In this document: one piece after another, positions 15,577 to 17,156 of the stretch
Numbering within the stretch: the first letter of the stretch is position 1
Layout: every line of letters starts with the position of its first letter
From: Eubacteriales bacterium
GTDB taxonomy: Bacteria; Bacillota; Clostridia; Acetivibrionales; STF1-152
NCBI GenBank assembly: GCA_028703215.1
Contig: JAQVNH010000006.1
Coordinates: forward strand, 1-17,156
DNA: 17,156 bases
Direction of reading: 5' to 3'
Program-made: the position numbers and the translations under genes
The notes under the pieces: generated by a model
The model's database searches: none
Told to the model about the DNA's origin: nothing
What the model saw: the letters and a program-made list of their open reading frames with translations, nothing else

Positions 15577-16908
15577 CTAATCCTTCTTCAACATTGTAAA
15601 CTTCGTATACTCTCCGAACCATCTAAGGTAAATTGTTCCAAGAGGGCCGTTCCTATGCTTCGCCAATATGAGCTCAACTTCGTTGGTTTTTTCCGAGTCT
15701 TGTTTGTATTGGTCTTCTCTGTAAAGAAACATTACAAGGTCGGCGTCCTGTTCTATAGCGCCCGACTCTCTCAAGTCACTGAGCATCGGCCGATGCTCAG
15801 ACCTTGCCTCCGAAGCTCTGCTGAGCTGGGAAAGCGCAATTACAGGCACATTGATCTCCTTCGCCAGTATTTTTAGAGATCTTGTCATGTCGGATATTTC
15901 CTGCTGCCTGTTTTCAGCCTTTCCTCTTCCGGTCATCAACTGCAGATAGTCTATTATGATCAGTCCGATGTTTTTCTCAAGTTTGAGTCTGCGGCACTTG
16001 GCTCCGATTTCCTGTATTGAGGATCCGGCTGAGTCGTCTATGTATATGGGAGCTTCCGAAAGAGGTCCGAGCGCTTTTGCCATTTTGCTCCAGTCCTCAT
16101 CGGCAAGTTTTCCCGTGCGGAGTTTCAAGCTGTCTATCAGGACCTCTCCCGAGATTATCCTGTTTACTATCTGCTCCTTTGACATTTCCAAACTGAATAT
16201 TGCCACCGGCACCTTTGCGCGCGCTGCGGCATACTGGGCAAAATTTATCGCAAGCGATGTTTTACCCATCGCAGGGCGGGATGCAAGTATGATGAGGTCG
16301 GATTTCTGGAAGCCCGCCGTTTTGCTGTCAAGGTCCGCAAACCCCGAAGGCACTCCCGTAATATCGCTCTTACTGTTATAAAGCTCCTCCAGCCTGTTAA
16401 AGTTGACGCCAATTATATCCTTGATGTGAAATATATTTTTAATATTTCTTTGCTGCATTACGTCAAATATAGTTTTTTCAGCCTGGTCCAGAATGTCCGG
16501 AACCTCGTCATTTGCCTCGAATCCAATGTCTATGACCCTTGAGGCTCCTTTTATGAGCTTGCGGAGGATGGACTTTTCCCAGACGATTTTTGCATAATTG
16601 CTCACATTGGCGGTCGTGGGGACCCCAAAGGCGATATTCGCAAGATATTCGACTCCGCCTACGGCTTCCAGACTGCCTGACTGTCTCAGCTTGTCAGATA
16701 CGGTCACGAGATCGACAGGCTCGCCGGAGTCAAATAAATCCATTACAGCTTCATAGATGTGCCTGTGCCCTTCCTTGTAGAAATCCTCGCTTTTGAGGAT
16801 CTCCGCCACTATAGGCAATACCTCCTTGTCCTGGAGCAGCGATCCCAAAACTGACTGCTCGGCCTCAAGACTTTGCGGAGGAACTCTTCCGAATGAATTG
16901 ATATCCAT
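15577..16908 (-). CDS. dnaB: Replicative DNA helicase DnaB (DnaC in Bacillus naming)
   Basis: 443 aa hexameric 5'-3' helicase of the replication fork. The N-terminal DnaB domain (about 8-110, beginning PPQSLEAEQSVLG) interacts with primase; a linker leads to the RecA-like motor with Walker A SRPAMGKTS (210-218), catalytic Glu241 in SLEMS, Walker B IIIDYLQLM (317-325), SQLSR (360-364) and the arginine finger Arg419 in KHRNGP. No intein or insertion interrupts it. The ATG at 16908 has GAGG seven bases upstream. It follows rplI by 30 bases, the order seen in many Firmicutes. A 22-bp perfect palindrome (15779-15800) falls inside the coding sequence around residues 370-377. Confidence 0.98.
   Translation of the reverse strand: MDINSFGRVPPQSLEAEQSVLGSLLQDKEVLPIVAEILKSEDFYKEGHRHIYEAVMDLFDSGEPVDLVTVSDKLRQSGSLEAVGGVEYLANIAFGVPTTANVSNYAKIVWEKSILRKLIKGASRVIDIGFEANDEVPDILDQAEKTIFDVMQQRNIKNIFHIKDIIGVNFNRLEELYNSKSDITGVPSGFADLDSKTAGFQKSDLIILASRPAMGKTSLAINFAQYAAARAKVPVAIFSLEMSKEQIVNRIISGEVLIDSLKLRTGKLADEDWSKMAKALGPLSEAPIYIDDSAGSSIQEIGAKCRRLKLEKNIGLIIIDYLQLMTGRGKAENRQQEISDMTRSLKILAKEINVPVIALSQLSRASEARSEHRPMLSDLRESGAIEQDADLVMFLYREDQYKQDSEKTNEVELILAKHRNGPLGTIYLRWFGEYTKFTMLKKD
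15779..15800. repeat. 22-bp perfect palindrome inside dnaB
   Basis: The two 11-base arms CTGAGCATCGG and CCGATGCTCAG are exact reverse complements with no loop. The sequence encodes SEHRPMLS of the DnaB motor domain (residues 370-377). The match is seen directly; any role is unknown. Confidence 0.9.
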
Positions 16909-16938
16909 AGATCAACCTCACAAACGCATAATTGTTCT

Positions 16939-17156
16939 TTATTGCTCTTTTACGATATTGACTGTGACCTTGCCGACGACTCCCGAATAAAGCTTTATAT
17001 TAACAACGGTTTTACCGAGGACTTTTATGGGCTCGCTCAAATCTATTTTCTTTTTGTCTATTTCGATTCCGTATGTCTTCTTTAAACTTTCCGCAATATC
17101 CATTCCGGTGATCGAACCGAAAAGTTTGCCGTTTTCTCCCGCTTTGGCGCTGATGT
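16939..17156 (-). CDS. rplI: 50S ribosomal protein L9, C-terminal part (cut by window edge)
   Basis: The last 71 codons and the TAA stop (16939-16941) of a gene whose start lies beyond the right edge. The translation begins ISAKAGENGKLFGSIT and continues with DIAESL, a lysine-rich stretch DKKKIDLSEPIKVLG, NIKLYSGVVGKVTVNIV and ends KEQ. This matches the globular C-terminal rRNA-binding domain of L9 (the LFGSVT motif, the conserved IK-LG-V strand and the KL...V terminal strands). L9 stabilises the L1-stalk region of the large subunit and affects reading-frame maintenance. It is followed 30 bases later by dnaB, the common Firmicutes order in which rpsF, ssb and rpsR usually lie further upstream. 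Confidence 0.93.
   Translation of the reverse strand, partial: ISAKAGENGKLFGSITGMDIAESLKKTYGIEIDKKKIDLSEPIKVLGKTVVNIKLYSGVVGKVTVNIVKEQ

Noticed and set aside
15572..15622. Upstream ATG start for tilS at 15622
   Set aside because: It would overlap dnaB by 46 bases, has no ribosome binding site and adds 17 residues not expected in TilS; the TTG at 15571 fits better.

Overview
The window reads as a stretch of a low-to-moderate GC Firmicutes (probably Clostridia) chromosome. The reasons are AGGAGG-type ribosome binding sites, two classic Firmicutes transcription-terminating riboswitches (M-box and SAM-I), the rplI-dnaB junction and the tilS-hpt-ftsH cluster. This is inference from gene content; no 16S rRNA or other species marker is present. 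All genes but one lie on the minus strand, so the window is best read from right to left. There are no tRNA or rRNA genes, no insertion sequences and no CRISPR array.

Right half (17156 to 7378, minus strand): the 3' end of rplI (ribosomal protein L9), dnaB (replicative helicase), tilS (tRNA-Ile lysidine synthetase), hpt (hypoxanthine phosphoribosyltransferase) and ftsH (membrane AAA protease, TTG start behind a strong ribosome binding site). Next come a SAM-I riboswitch with an intrinsic terminator, metK (SAM synthetase), recD2 (helicase) and comF (ComF-type phosphoribosyltransferase). No terminator is visible between metK, recD2 and comF, so the SAM switch probably governs all three.

Middle (7378 to 5005): an M-box magnesium riboswitch with its own promoter, a terminator and a visible alternative antiterminator pairing precedes a CorA-type magnesium channel. 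A long hairpin terminator separates corA from a convergent plus-strand gene for a membrane-anchored alpha/beta hydrolase.

Left part (4800 to 1, minus strand): the beginning of a Tad/Flp-type pilus (type IVc) operon. Its first gene encodes an apparently intact Hanks-type Ser/Thr kinase fused to a TadZ/CpaE-like (MinD-fold) domain that lacks a Walker A motif. It is followed at short or overlapping distances by tadA/cpaF, tadB and tadC. The window ends inside a perfect 10-nt Shine-Dalgarno sequence for the next gene, plausibly the pilin. The kinase-TadZ fusion is the most unusual feature: it suggests that assembly or localisation of the pilus is coupled to phosphorylation by a protein encoded in the same operon. 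The operon promoter, in which tandem 10-bp repeats overlap the -10 region, lies in the 204-bp gap shared with the divergent hydrolase gene.
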